Assembly (NCBI RefSeq): GCF_010015475.1
Contig: NZ_SSNI01000014.1
Span: forward strand, 1-64,000
DNA: 64,000 bases
Origin: Pontibacter pamirensis
GTDB taxonomy: Bacteria > Bacteroidota > Bacteroidia > Cytophagales > Hymenobacteraceae
Reading direction: 5' to 3'
The notes beneath the pieces were generated by a model. That model did no database searches. It was not told where the DNA came from and saw only the letters and a program-made list of their open reading frames with translations. A program made the translations under genes and the position numbers. Shown piece after piece: positions 16,734-25,877 of this stretch (positions within the stretch are counted from its first letter, which is position 1; each line of letters begins with the position of its first letter).

Positions 16734-18191
16734 ATGGATAAAGAGATAAGAGATAAATACCAAGCAGTAATTGGTTTAGAGGTTCATGCGCAGCTTCTGA
16801 CGGAAAGTAAAGCTTACGCGGCAGATTCTACGGAGTATGGCATGCTGCCGAACACCAACCTGAGTGTAACTACACTGGGACACCCGGGCACTTTGCCGCG
16901 CATTAATAAAAAAGTAGTAGAAATGGCGATTAAAATGGGCTTGGCCACAAATTGCGATATTACACGCTACAATTTGTTTGCTCGTAAAAATTATTTCTAC
17001 CCTGACCTTCCGAAAGGATACCAAATCACGCAGGACAAAACACCTGTCTGTACCCATGGACACCTGGTGGTGAAAAATGCTGAGAATAACGACAAGCGCA
17101 TTGGCATCACCCGCATACATATGGAGGAAGATGCCGGTAAATCGATGCACCTACCGGGAGAAATAGAAACCCTCGTTGACCTGAACCGTGCCGGTGTACC
17201 GCTTATTGAAATCGTATCAGAGCCGGACATTAGAGACTCAGTAGAAGCTTATAACTACCTGACGGAAATTAAGCGGCTGGTAGAATACCTGGAGATTTGT
17301 GACGGTAATATGGAGGAAGGTTCTTTGCGCTGTGACGCCAACGTGTCGGTGATGCTGAAAGACTCCAACATATACGGCACTAAAGTGGAGGTGAAGAACA
17401 TGAACTCCTTCCGCAACGTGCAGCGTGCCATCGAGCATGAAATAGAGCGCCAGATTGTTATTCTGGAGCGCGGCGAAAAAGTAGAGGGGGAGACACGTGG
17501 TTTTGATGCCAATACAGGCACCACGACAGCTCAGCGTTCAAAAGAAACCATGAACGACTACCGCTATTTCCCGGAGCCAGACCTGCAGCCTTTGGTAATA
17601 GAGAAAGAATGGCTGGAAGAAATAAAAGTAGAAATGCCAAGCCTGCCTCAGGTTTTGTTTGCCAGATTTGTGGGTGAGTTTGGTTTGCCGGAGTATGATG
17701 CAACCGTACTTACAGACGAGAAAGGAATCGCGCTGTACTTTGAGGAGCTATGCAACCATACGAAGAATTACAAGGCTGCATCTAACTGGATGATGGGGCC
17801 TGTTAAGTCTTACCTGAACGAGTTGCAAATTCACATGAGAGACTTTCCGCTGGCTCCGGAACAAATTGCCCAGATAATCGCTTTAGTAGATGAAAATAAG
17901 GTAAGCCACTCCATCGCTTCCAAGCAGATTTACCCTTACATGCTGCAGCATCCTGATACTTCGGCACAACAGGTGGCCGAGGAGCAGAACCTGCTGCAGG
18001 AGTCAGACTCTGATGAGCTTGGCCAAATCATCAAAGGCGTGTTATCTGATAATCCTGCTAAGGTAGAAGAATACAAAGCAGGTAAACAGTCACTAATTGG
18101 CATGTTTATGGGAGAGATAATGAAGAAAACGAAAGGAAAGGCAGATCCTAAAGTAGCAAACAAGCTGCTTCGTGAAAGTTTAAATGCTTAA
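16734..18191 (+). CDS. gatB: Asp-tRNA(Asn)/Glu-tRNA(Gln) amidotransferase subunit B
   Basis: The 485-residue GatB subunit, which activates the misacylated Asp/Glu on tRNA and transfers ammonia to it. YQAVIGLEVHAQL at the N-terminus, FARKNYFYPDLPKGYQITQ (about 80-98) and the C-terminal YqeY-like helical tail with KKTKGKADPKVANKLL identify it. gatA and gatC are not in the window, so the genes are dispersed. The gene lies 15 bp behind alaS; its 3' end is close to or overlaps the start of the TlpA-like lipoprotein gene. Confidence 0.96.
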   Translation: MDKEIRDKYQAVIGLEVHAQLLTESKAYAADSTEYGMLPNTNLSVTTLGHPGTLPRINKKVVEMAIKMGLATNCDITRYNLFARKNYFYPDLPKGYQITQDKTPVCTHGHLVVKNAENNDKRIGITRIHMEEDAGKSMHLPGEIETLVDLNRAGVPLIEIVSEPDIRDSVEAYNYLTEIKRLVEYLEICDGNMEEGSLRCDANVSVMLKDSNIYGTKVEVKNMNSFRNVQRAIEHEIERQIVILERGEKVEGETRGFDANTGTTTAQRSKETMNDYRYFPEPDLQPLVIEKEWLEEIKVEMPSLPQVLFARFVGEFGLPEYDATVLTDEKGIALYFEELCNHTKNYKAASNWMMGPVKSYLNELQIHMRDFPLAPEQIAQIIALVDENKVSHSIASKQIYPYMLQHPDTSAQQVAEEQNLLQESDSDELGQIIKGVLSDNPAKVEEYKAGKQSLIGMFMGEIMKKTKGKADPKVANKLLRESLNA

Positions 18192-18201
18192 TGCCATGTA
18201 T

Positions 18202-19320
18202 ATGAAATTAAAAACTATAGCGGCAGTTGCCTCAACTGTTGTTGTGCTTGCAGGTTGTCAGGGTAACAAATCTGCCTCTAACGGTGGTGAGGGGTATACC
18301 ATTAAAGGCAAGCTGAACAATGCAGCCTCAGGCCCTATTTACCTTTATGAGTTGGGGGAGGTACAGTTTGTGGCCCGCGATACCGCACAGATTTCCGCAG
18401 ATGGCACCTTCACCTTTGAAGGCAATGTGTCGGAGCCAACTTTTTACCGCATTGCAAGGGACCAGCAAAATGGATTGATGCTCGTGTTGGATAAAGGCCA
18501 GATAAGTGTGGAGGCCGATGCGGAGGACTTGAATGGCACAGTGAAAGTAGAAGGCTCCGAAGATACGAAGCTTTTTCTTGAATTAAACAAGCTGGTAAAT
18601 GAAACGCGCCTAAAGCAGATGGAACTGGAAGAGCAGTTCAAAAAGGCGATGCAGGAAGGCAAAACAGAAGAGGCAGAGCAGGTTCGCCAGGAGTTTGTCG
18701 TGATGCAAAACCAGGTAAAAAACTTTATTGCGCAGCACCCAAACTCTGTTGTTTCCGCTTTTGGTACTGCAAGTCTCGTGGATCCGACTAATGACTTTGC
18801 TTTCGCTGATAGCATGTCAACTTTGTTCAACAAGAATATTCCGGATTCCAAATACACAACGTTGTTGAATGAGCGCCTGAAGCCTTTCCGTAACACGGCT
18901 ATAGGTCAGACTGCTCCCGATATATCGCTCCCTACGCCGGACGGAGGCTCTAAGTCACTTTCATCACTGCGCGGAAAGTATGTCCTTATTGACTTCTGGG
19001 CCAGCTGGTGTGGTCCATGCCGCCAGGAAAACCCAAATGTGGTAAGGATGTACAACGCCTATAAAGACAAGGGCGAAGGTTTCGAGATTTTCGGTGTGTC
19101 ACTTGACCAGTCGAGAGACAAGTGGCTACAGGCAATCGAAAAAGACAAACTGACATGGCCGCATGTTTCTGACCTAAAAGGCTGGGAAAGCAGCGCTGCC
19201 ACGCTATACAATGTAACAGCCATTCCACAGACAGTGCTCATTGACCCGGAAGGAAAAATCATTGCAAAAGGTTTAAGAGGTCCAGAGTTGGAGCAAAAGC
19301 TGGCTTCGTTATTAGAATAG
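18202..19320 (+). CDS. TlpA/ResA-like thioredoxin lipoprotein with DUF4369 domain
   Basis: A thiol-disulfide oxidoreductase tethered to a membrane by lipid (lipobox LAGC). After the signal comes a DUF4369-type beta domain (about 25-115), a charged helical linker, then a TlpA/AhpC-like thioredoxin fold with WASWCGPC (Cys270 and Cys273 from this start). The frame is open from ATG 18184, but the ATG at 18202 (or 18196) gives the better signal peptide and clears the gatB stop. This architecture is very common in Bacteroidota and is thought to keep envelope proteins reduced. A strong terminator follows. Confidence 0.88.
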   Translation: MKLKTIAAVASTVVVLAGCQGNKSASNGGEGYTIKGKLNNAASGPIYLYELGEVQFVARDTAQISADGTFTFEGNVSEPTFYRIARDQQNGLMLVLDKGQISVEADAEDLNGTVKVEGSEDTKLFLELNKLVNETRLKQMELEEQFKKAMQEGKTEEAEQVRQEFVVMQNQVKNFIAQHPNSVVSAFGTASLVDPTNDFAFADSMSTLFNKNIPDSKYTTLLNERLKPFRNTAIGQTAPDISLPTPDGGSKSLSSLRGKYVLIDFWASWCGPCRQENPNVVRMYNAYKDKGEGFEIFGVSLDQSRDKWLQAIEKDKLTWPHVSDLKGWESSAATLYNVTAIPQTVLIDPEGKIIAKGLRGPELEQKLASLLE

Positions 19321-19362
19321 ATTTTTATAGCAGCTCTTTTTATATCATTAGCCTTCATTCCC

Positions 19363-19405
19363 AAAAGACAGGGGCCTTTCCGAATTGGAAAGGCCCCTGT
19401 CTTTT
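19363..19405. terminator. Bidirectional-type terminator
   Basis: A perfect 19-bp stem (19363-19381 with 19387-19405), 5-nt loop, flanked by A and T runs; behind the TlpA-like gene. Confidence 0.92.
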
Positions 19406-19432
19406 AAAATCAATTTTATACCCTATGAACAT

Positions 19433-19590
19433 AGTCCCAGCGGGAGGAATGTTGATAGCCTAAAACCTTTGAAGCACTTATAGCTCCAGAGGAGCGGCCT
19501 GTTATAAATAAAGTTTACAGGTCGCTCCTCTGGAGCTACAAATATGTATGAAGAGTACATTTTCTATAAACAGATCGTCCCGCTGGGACT
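19433..19590. repeat. Nested REP-like inverted repeat cluster
   Basis: Four related units: two reversed (19433-19458, 19480-19506) and two forward (about 19510-19537, 19562-19590). The outer pair shares 13-bp perfect arms (19433-19445 with 19578-19590); the inner pair shares 22-bp arms with one G-T wobble (19481-19502 with 19517-19538). Each unit ends in a mini-hairpin after ACAGxTCG: GCTCC-tct-GGAGC in the inner units, GTCCC-gct-GGGAC in the outer ones. The stem bases change in a compensating way between units, so the hairpin is what is conserved. Lies between two convergent genes. Confidence 0.8.
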
Positions 19591-19615
19591 CTATTTTAGA
19601 GAAAATTGCCTACCC

Positions 19616-20275
19616 CTATAAAAAAACCTGTTGCAGTGCGTTCCACAGCAATTTCTTGTGTTCTTGGTCATTTTCCAGCATAGAGAGGGCCTGGGAGAAA
19701 ACAACCGGCACATCTCCCACTATCACCGGATGGTAAAGTGTAAACTTGTCATGGGGCAGCGTTGTATCCAGGCGGCTCGCGAAACTGATAATATAGTTTA
19801 CCTGTAGCGCTTGCTGCAGGTCTTCGAACAAGGCAGTAGCGCCTGTTTTGTTATTGACATAAGCCACATCAGCAGGCTGTAGTCCGATAGCCCCTAAAAT
19901 CTTCTGCAGGAACTGCAACTTCGGCAACTTGTTGAATTCATCATCAGGCAAGGTTACCAGCACAACTACTCCTTTGGCGTTGGCGCCAGCTATCTCGTAT
20001 TTTTCAACCGTTTTTGCTACTGCAGCAGCGGCATCAGGTGTTTTAGGAAGATGTGGCGTGGATACAAGTGCATGGTCTGTTATCAGGTTCTTAACAGCGG
20101 TTTGAGGCCTGGATTCTGCTGTAGTTCTTTCTGCCTCCGGAGTTGGAGGCGCTGTTGATGCAGCAGGTGGCGAGGCAGGCACGGCGGCAACATCACCCTC
20201 CACCACATAAATGGTTTCCGTGATAAAGTTCTTCAAAAACTCCGGGTTAATATTGTCTGCCTGTAAACCTGCCAT
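19616..20275 (-). CDS. Hypothetical protein, possible HolD/psi-like fold
   Basis: A 219-residue soluble protein of no family I can name with certainty. Residues 1-35 are a short ordered segment (NFITETIYVVEGDVA), 36-75 a Pro/Ala/Thr linker, and 100-219 an alpha/beta domain. The order in that domain (VVVLVTLP strand, helix, LQPADVAYVN strand, then HPVIVGDVPVVFSQALSML and KKLLWNALQQV) resembles the psi subunit (HolD) of the E. coli clamp loader, where a similar LW-containing helix ends the fold. This is my reading of the pattern, not a search result. It is 4 bp behind the thioesterase gene. Confidence 0.5.
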   Translation of the reverse strand: MAGLQADNINPEFLKNFITETIYVVEGDVAAVPASPPAASTAPPTPEAERTTAESRPQTAVKNLITDHALVSTPHLPKTPDAAAAVAKTVEKYEIAGANAKGVVVLVTLPDDEFNKLPKLQFLQKILGAIGLQPADVAYVNNKTGATALFEDLQQALQVNYIISFASRLDTTLPHDKFTLYHPVIVGDVPVVFSQALSMLENDQEHKKLLWNALQQVFL

Positions 20276-20279
20276 ATAT

Positions 20280-20828
20280 TTATTGTACCTTATCTAAACC
20301 CTGTGCTTCTTCATTGATTTCGAAAATCGATTTGAGTTCTTTTGCCTCGCTCGGTTTCATGCGGCCGGCTAAAACAAGGCGCAACTGGCGGCGGCGCAAA
20401 GCTCCTTCGTAAAGCTTGATTTCTTCTTCTGTTTCAGGTATCGCCTCCGGTACGTCAATTGGGTTTCCTAACTGGTCAACAGCTACGAAAGTGAAAAAAG
20501 CCTGGTTCGACATCACTTTTTTTCCGCTTGGTATATCCTCGGCATACACTACGATGTGTACTTCCATAGAGGAGTTGAAGGCGCGTGTAACTTTGGCCTC
20601 CAGTGTTACCACATTTCCAAGCTTAATGCTTTCTGAGAAAGAAACATTATCTACTGAAGCTGTTACTACGATTCGGTTAGAGTGCCTTTGGGCAGAGATG
20701 GCTGATACGATGTCCATCCAGTGCATCATACGGCCGCCCATCAGGTTATGTAGCGTATTGGTGTCGTTTGGCAACACCAGCTCCGTCATGATGACGTAAG
20801 AGTCTTGTACTTTTTTTGATTTTCGCAT
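20280..20828 (-). CDS. Acyl-CoA thioesterase (hotdog fold)
   Basis: A 182-residue single-hotdog acyl-CoA thioesterase of the YciA/BFIT-like type. It shows TELVLPNDTNTLHNLMGGRMMHWMD at the N-terminus, with the conserved Asn/Asp of the hotdog helix region, VTASVDNVSF, and the ACOT-like VYAEDIPSGKKVMSNQAFFTFVAVD strands. It should hydrolyse acyl-CoA thioesters in the cytosol; chain-length preference is unknown. A TATCTTTG box lies 24-31 bp upstream. It is the first gene of a two-gene unit with the hypothetical protein downstream. Confidence 0.88.
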   Translation of the reverse strand: MRKSKKVQDSYVIMTELVLPNDTNTLHNLMGGRMMHWMDIVSAISAQRHSNRIVVTASVDNVSFSESIKLGNVVTLEAKVTRAFNSSMEVHIVVYAEDIPSGKKVMSNQAFFTFVAVDQLGNPIDVPEAIPETEEEIKLYEGALRRRQLRLVLAGRMKPSEAKELKSIFEINEEAQGLDKVQ

Positions 20829-20851
20829 TTTGTTATGCTTGTTTGATGCCG

Positions 20852-20859
20852 CAAAGATA
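20852..20859 (-). promoter_or_regulatory. Candidate -7 box for thioesterase gene
   Basis: TATCTTTG on the minus strand, a full TAnnTTTG match at a sensible distance from the ATG; no clear -33 TTG. Confidence 0.4.
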
Positions 20860-20948
20860 CATGTGGAAGCTTAAAGCAGGAAATATACTTCAGCAGAAGG
20901 GGCAAAGTGATGTATGAATTGATGTACAAGCCCCTGTACGAAGTATTG

Positions 20949-21608
20949 TTACATTTCCCTTTCCCAGCCAGATTTTCCTAAAAGCGGCACAAATTTAAAG
21001 TTGCTGAACGCTTCTTTGGTAAATTCGTTTTGCTCTACCTGTGTTATCCGCATCATCTTCTGGCTCTTTTCATTTCCAACAGGTATTACCAGCGAGCCTC
21101 CCACACTTAACTGGCGCACTAGGCTCTTCGGCACACCGGGAGCACCAGCTGTCACGATAATTTTATCGTATGGCGCATAGGTGGGCAAACCTTCTGAGCC
21201 ATCGCCATGAAACATATGCGGCTTCAATCCATATTTTTTGAAGAAAAGAAGCGCCTTTTCATACAGCGCACGGTTGTATTCTATGGTATATACATGTGGT
21301 GTCAGTTGCAGCAACACAGAACACTGGTAACCAGAGCCGGTGCCAATCTCCAGCACCTTATCTGTTGGCTTCAGGTTCAGTAACTCCGTCTGAAATGCGA
21401 CAGTGTAAGGCTGTGAAATCGTCTGACCTTCCCCAATCGGGAAGGCTTTGTCCTGGTATGCCTGCTCTAGAAATGCTTTCTCAAAAAAGTAATGCCTTGG
21501 TACAGCCTCAATGGCAGCCAGCACGCGTGGGTCGCGGATGCCTTTCTCCTGCAGTATTTTAATTAATGCACGGCGCATGCCTTTGTGTCTGTACGAATCT
21601 GTTTCCAT
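20949..21608 (-). CDS. pcm: Protein-L-isoaspartate O-methyltransferase
   Basis: A 219-residue class I SAM-dependent methyltransferase that repairs isoaspartyl residues in aged proteins. Family segments are RHYFFEKAFLEQAYQDKAFPIGEGQTISQPYTVA, split here as GEGQTISQPY (substrate site), VLEIGTGSGYQ (SAM-binding motif I), YDKIIVTAGAP (motif II/post II) and LVIPVGNE. Length is normal. It stands alone, 120 bp upstream of the thioesterase gene in the same direction. Confidence 0.95.
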   Translation of the reverse strand: METDSYRHKGMRRALIKILQEKGIRDPRVLAAIEAVPRHYFFEKAFLEQAYQDKAFPIGEGQTISQPYTVAFQTELLNLKPTDKVLEIGTGSGYQCSVLLQLTPHVYTIEYNRALYEKALLFFKKYGLKPHMFHGDGSEGLPTYAPYDKIIVTAGAPGVPKSLVRQLSVGGSLVIPVGNEKSQKMMRITQVEQNEFTKEAFSNFKFVPLLGKSGWEREM

Positions 21609-21768
21609 CTTTATCTGTTCTTATATTATACTACCATATCATGCTACAATACCTTTATGAAGTACCGTAGCTATGCGAAATTAAGCATACCTGCTCAAAT
21701 ATGCTTCTTCATTCATACTTAAACTGTTATTAAAAGGTGTCGCTGGAACATTAGCCGCAGAATTAAGT

Positions 21769-21776
21769 TAATTTTG
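21769..21776 (+). promoter_or_regulatory. Candidate -7 box for ribE
   Basis: TAATTTTG, a full TAnnTTTG match about 80 bp before ribE. The leader shows no FMN-riboswitch core, so flavin control is not supported by the sequence. Confidence 0.4.
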
Positions 21777-21857
21777 TTAAAAATAGTAGTGTTAGCTTAC
21801 ATAAAACTTATTTTTCTGTTTTATGCAGGACATCCAATACACATATAAAGCAGGAAA

Positions 21858-22442
21858 ATGTTTACAGGAATAATAGAGACCTTAGGACGTGTCACTAAAA
21901 TCCGGGAGGAAAACACAAACAAGCATTATACCCTCAGTGCCTCTTTCACAAATGAGCTGAAGATTGACCAGAGCGTGGCGCATAATGGGGTTTGTCTTAC
22001 TGTTGTGAACATTGAAGGAGATGCCTATACGGTGACAGCCATTGACGAGACGCTGCAAAAAACTAACCTGAGCAATTTAAAAGAAGGCGATATAGTGAAC
22101 CTGGAGCGGTGCATGCAAGCCAATGGCCGTTTCGATGGGCACGTTGTACAAGGCCACGTGGACCAGACCGCTATCTGCGAATCAGTAGAAGATGAGAACG
22201 GGAGCTGGGTCTTTACCTTCCGGTATGATGCCTCCAAAGGAAATGTTACAGTAGAGAAAGGCTCCATCTGTGTAAATGGTATCAGTTTGACAGTCGTTAA
22301 CTCTAGAGAAGATGCCTTTTCCGTAGCTATAATTCCGTATACCTACGAGCACACCAGCCTGCAGCACGTGAAGCCCGGAGACACAGTGAATCTCGAGTTC
22401 GATATCATTGGAAAGTATGTAGCGCGGCTGCTGGGGAAGTAG
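21858..22442 (+). CDS. ribE: Riboflavin synthase, alpha subunit
   Basis: A 194-residue enzyme that dismutates two 6,7-dimethyl-8-ribityllumazine molecules into riboflavin. It starts with the invariant MFTGIIETLG and contains two tandem lumazine-binding barrels: the first with VAHNGVCLTVV, the second with GSICVNGISLTVV, then a C-terminal trimerisation helix (EFDIIGKYVARLL). The window holds no other rib gene, so it is not in a rib operon here. Confidence 0.96.
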   Translation: MFTGIIETLGRVTKIREENTNKHYTLSASFTNELKIDQSVAHNGVCLTVVNIEGDAYTVTAIDETLQKTNLSNLKEGDIVNLERCMQANGRFDGHVVQGHVDQTAICESVEDENGSWVFTFRYDASKGNVTVEKGSICVNGISLTVVNSREDAFSVAIIPYTYEHTSLQHVKPGDTVNLEFDIIGKYVARLLGK

Positions 22443-22512
22443 TTAATTTTGAATGAGTGAATTTTGAGTAACTGAAATAACAGAAGGATATCTTATCTCT
22501 TTGGAAATTTAA

Positions 22513-23454
22513 TCATTCTATTACGATGGTGTGATACGTTACACCATAGCCACCCCAGATGCCGAGACCACCATCTATGTTGGATTGTGTGATGTTAGGA
22601 GTGCCAATGGGACTGCCGTTGCTGTTCTGTTCATTCTCCAGGCTATACCAGAAGCGATAGTGCGGCAAATCGATAGCGGCCCAACGTACAGTAACTGTGT
22701 CTCCTACACCAAAGTAGCTGTATAAATCCACATTTATCTCTGCCTGCCCCTTCGGCTCTCCACGGTCCAGCGGAAAGCTGATGGAGCTGCCGTTCACCAG
22801 TTCATCGTTGAAAACAGAGGTAAACAGGCCGGGGAAAAAAGGCTCGTTGTTACGCTTGGTGAAGTAACGGATGCTGTTTCCCAGCGTGTCTGGATCGGTA
22901 TAGCTGTAGTACAAAATGCGCAGGCTATCCTGCTGCGGGTCGGGGTGCGGTACTGTCCAGAGCGAATCAACTGGATTGAGTTGCGGTATGGTGGTAGTTG
23001 CAGTGAGCAACCTGCCCTCCTGATTGATGCGCAGCCCGTAGCTCTGACCCACTTCACCCAATAACGCATCAGTGGTATACACATAAAAGAGGAAGCCGCT
23101 GTTGCGCCTTAGCTGCTCCACCGGAATACCTAGTTGCATGCTTACGACCTGCCGCAGCGCTTCGGAGAACGCCGGGGAGGCAACTTCCTGTAGCGTATAC
23201 GCTTGCCCGTTGCTCGTTACCGTTACCTGTGCATCATGGACAAAGCTTTGCTCCAGCGCTTCTACAGATAGATCTGAGAAAACAGGCACTGACCGTGTCA
23301 GAACTACTACCGGAGGAGTGCCTTGTTCTATATGTCCCTCCACCACAAGCATTTCTTCTCCTTCAGGAAGGATTAAGTTTAGGTCTTCTTCACAGCTAGA
23401 GAATAGCAGGAGCAAGAACAAATAAAATATAGAAGGATGCATTCTCATATTCAT
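22513..23454 (-). CDS. DUF4249 outer-membrane lipoprotein
   Basis: A 313-residue lipoprotein (lipobox FSSC, Cys21) followed by acidic residues, as in Bacteroidota surface lipoproteins. The N-terminal LVVEGHIEQGTPPVVVLTRS and later beta-rich segments match DUF4249, a family that usually sits beside a TonB-dependent receptor. Its start ATGA overlaps the receptor's stop by 4 bp, so translation is likely coupled. By analogy with SusD-like partners it may help capture the substrate of the receptor; the substrate is unknown. Confidence 0.85.
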   Translation of the reverse strand: MNMRMHPSIFYLFLLLLFSSCEEDLNLILPEGEEMLVVEGHIEQGTPPVVVLTRSVPVFSDLSVEALEQSFVHDAQVTVTSNGQAYTLQEVASPAFSEALRQVVSMQLGIPVEQLRRNSGFLFYVYTTDALLGEVGQSYGLRINQEGRLLTATTTIPQLNPVDSLWTVPHPDPQQDSLRILYYSYTDPDTLGNSIRYFTKRNNEPFFPGLFTSVFNDELVNGSSISFPLDRGEPKGQAEINVDLYSYFGVGDTVTVRWAAIDLPHYRFWYSLENEQNSNGSPIGTPNITQSNIDGGLGIWGGYGVTYHTIVIE

Positions 23455-25868
23455 TTCCAGCTAAAGTTCCAAGTAACAGAAGGCAGCGGGAAAGGGATAA
23501 TGGATACCTTCTTCGCCTGCAGCTTCAGGTTCTGATTCGATAGGCTTCCCTCGTTATCGACATAATATAGAAATGGGTTCCGCCGCCCGTAGACGTTGTA
23601 AATAGAGAAAGTCCAGCTTGATTCAATGCGTTCGCGGTCTTTGCCTTTCAACGTTGCCGACAAATCGAGGCGGTGCGTCGGCTGCATCCTAAAGCTGTTA
23701 CGGTCGCCATATTGGTAATTGATGGTGCCTTCCAGGTAATAGCGTCGCAAAGGCAAAGTAGTCGCCTGTCCGGTTCCAAAAATAAAGCTGCCACCAAAGG
23801 TCCAGCGGTTGTTATATTTGTAACTGCCTACCAGCGACAGGTCGTGGCGCCGGTCGAAGCGGGCAGGAAACTCTCTTCCATTGTTCAGGTCCGGGAACTG
23901 GCGAGTGGTTTTAGACAGTGTATAACCAAACCAACCCTGCAAATTGCCATAGTTTTTGCGCAGGAAAAACTCCACACCATATGATTCGCCATTGCCACTG
24001 ACAAACTCGTATTCCAGGTCGCGGTTGCTGGGGCCGGGGGCAAAGCCTTCTCTATATTCCAGCTGGTTTTCTAGGTCTTTGTAGTATACTTCCATAGATC
24101 CTTCATACTGGTTTTCAGCAAAGCTTTTGAAATAGCCCAAAGCATACTGTGTTGCGCGTTGCGGTTCAACAATAGCAGAACTCGGCACCCACACATCCAG
24201 CGGCAGGGTAGTGTAAGCGTTAGAAACTAAATGAAGGTACTGTGCAGAACGGGCAAAGCCAGCTTTTACCGACGACTGCTCACTGAGTTTATACCTCGCG
24301 GACGCCCTTGGCTCCAGCGCCTGAAATGTTTTCACCTTCTCGCCACTTCCATACCTGGTAGAGTCTGTAACAATGTTGTTCTCGTTGAAACGGTAATAAC
24401 TGAATGGCCCCACCTGCATAAAGTGGCTGCTACGCAAGCCCAGGCTAACAAGCAGCTTGTCCGTCACGTTCCAGTCATCAGACACATAGAAGGCTGTTTC
24501 GTGGGCGTATTTGGGCAGAACCTGGCTGGTGCCAAAGGTTTCTCCATCTTCGCCCTCCGCCTCGCCTGTGCGGGGGCGAAGGGTATGGTACGTATACTGC
24601 ACCCCATACTGCAGGTGGTGCCGCACACTTGGTGTAAAATCAAAATCAACATTCAGGCTATAATCCTCCACGCCCGTTTGCAGCACAGTATTGTAGCCAC
24701 CAAAGTCCCAGTTAAACTCAAACTGATAATTGCTGAACACCCCTGACACATCCATAAAAAGTTTATCGTTGAACAGGTGTTTCCATCTGGCCGTGGCCGT
24801 GGCATTGCCCCAGGAAAACTCAGAGTTGAAGCGACCATCAGACAAGCGCAAATCACCAATGTCCCGCCCATAGTAACCGCTCAGAGACAGTTTGTCTTTC
24901 GCCGACAAATCATAAGTTAATTTTCCGTTCAGGTCATAAAACCGAAAGGGCACGCCACCCTGTTCTGTGTTTTTTAAAAAAGGATTCAGAATGGCATCAA
25001 TATAAGTACGGCGACCGGAAAAGATAAAAGAAGCCTTGTCCTCTACAATTGGTCCCTGCACCGTAAGCCGCGAAGAGATTAATCCAATACCGCCCTCTGC
25101 ACTGAAATCAGACATGTCTCCTTCTCTCATTTCTATGTCGAGCACTGAAGAGAGGCGGCCACCGTACCGGGCAGGCATGTTTCCTTTAATAAGAGTGGTG
25201 TTCGCTATGGCATCGCTGTTGAACACCGAAAAGAAGTTCAGCAGGTGCCCTGGATTGTAAACGACGGCGTTATCGAGCAGCACCAGGTTCTGATCGGCTC
25301 CTCCGCCACGCACATAAAAGCCTGTGTTGCCCTCGCCACCGGACTGCACACCCGGTAACAGCTGAATGGTTTTTAAGATATCCAATTCCCCAAAAAGAAC
25401 AGGGAGCGTTTTGATGGTTTCCATCGGCAATTCCAACTGCCCCAGGGTAGCTGTTTGGGTAATGGGTTGCTGCCGTTCCGCCACCACTACCACCTCCTGC
25501 ACGCTGTAGGCTGTTGGTGCTAATTTTATGTTAACCTGGCTATTCTGGTCTAACTCCAGCACCTGCTTTGTGTCATCGTAGCCGATGTATTTTGCCACAA
25601 CGGTATAGGTGCCGGCTGGAGCAGTCAGAGAAAAGCTTCCATCTGTTTCTGTGATAGCACCTATGCTAATGCGCTCCTGCAGGGAAACAGATGCTCCGGC
25701 CAGCCCCTCACCGGTTAGTGCATCTACCACACGTCCGGAAAGCCTGTAGCTATCCTGTGCAGATGCAGGGGCAAAAGCTAGGAAAAGCATGATAGAAACC
25801 AATAAATTGATGCTGTTTATGCGCAAACCAGTGGCTGTTTTATAGATGATGGAAGAACAGCTTTTCAT
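23451..25868 (-). CDS. TonB-dependent receptor with carboxypeptidase-like N-domain
   Basis: An 805-residue outer-membrane receptor. Signal peptide to about residue 38 (APASAQ), a CarboxypepD_reg-like domain at about 43-120 (LSGRVVDALTGEGLAGASV), a plug domain (ELDILKTIQLLPGVQSGGEG, YVRGGGADQN), then a 22-strand-type barrel ending in an aromatic/Trp-rich last strand (WNFSWK). It imports an unknown ligand using TonB energy. It lies in an apparent hemF-PAP2-receptor-DUF4249 operon with gaps of 6, 9 and -4 bp, and the pairing with DUF4249 is the usual one. Confidence 0.92.
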   Translation of the reverse strand: MKSCSSIIYKTATGLRINSINLLVSIMLFLAFAPASAQDSYRLSGRVVDALTGEGLAGASVSLQERISIGAITETDGSFSLTAPAGTYTVVAKYIGYDDTKQVLELDQNSQVNIKLAPTAYSVQEVVVVAERQQPITQTATLGQLELPMETIKTLPVLFGELDILKTIQLLPGVQSGGEGNTGFYVRGGGADQNLVLLDNAVVYNPGHLLNFFSVFNSDAIANTTLIKGNMPARYGGRLSSVLDIEMREGDMSDFSAEGGIGLISSRLTVQGPIVEDKASFIFSGRRTYIDAILNPFLKNTEQGGVPFRFYDLNGKLTYDLSAKDKLSLSGYYGRDIGDLRLSDGRFNSEFSWGNATATARWKHLFNDKLFMDVSGVFSNYQFEFNWDFGGYNTVLQTGVEDYSLNVDFDFTPSVRHHLQYGVQYTYHTLRPRTGEAEGEDGETFGTSQVLPKYAHETAFYVSDDWNVTDKLLVSLGLRSSHFMQVGPFSYYRFNENNIVTDSTRYGSGEKVKTFQALEPRASARYKLSEQSSVKAGFARSAQYLHLVSNAYTTLPLDVWVPSSAIVEPQRATQYALGYFKSFAENQYEGSMEVYYKDLENQLEYREGFAPGPSNRDLEYEFVSGNGESYGVEFFLRKNYGNLQGWFGYTLSKTTRQFPDLNNGREFPARFDRRHDLSLVGSYKYNNRWTFGGSFIFGTGQATTLPLRRYYLEGTINYQYGDRNSFRMQPTHRLDLSATLKGKDRERIESSWTFSIYNVYGRRNPFLYYVDNEGSLSNQNLKLQAKKVSIIPFPLPSVTWNFSWK

Positions 25869-25877
25869 CCTAAAGGT

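Noticed and set aside
21609..21857. FMN riboswitch before ribE
   Set aside because: The conserved FMN-element core (AGGGTTCA-like and GGGGTGAAATTCCCC-like blocks) is absent.
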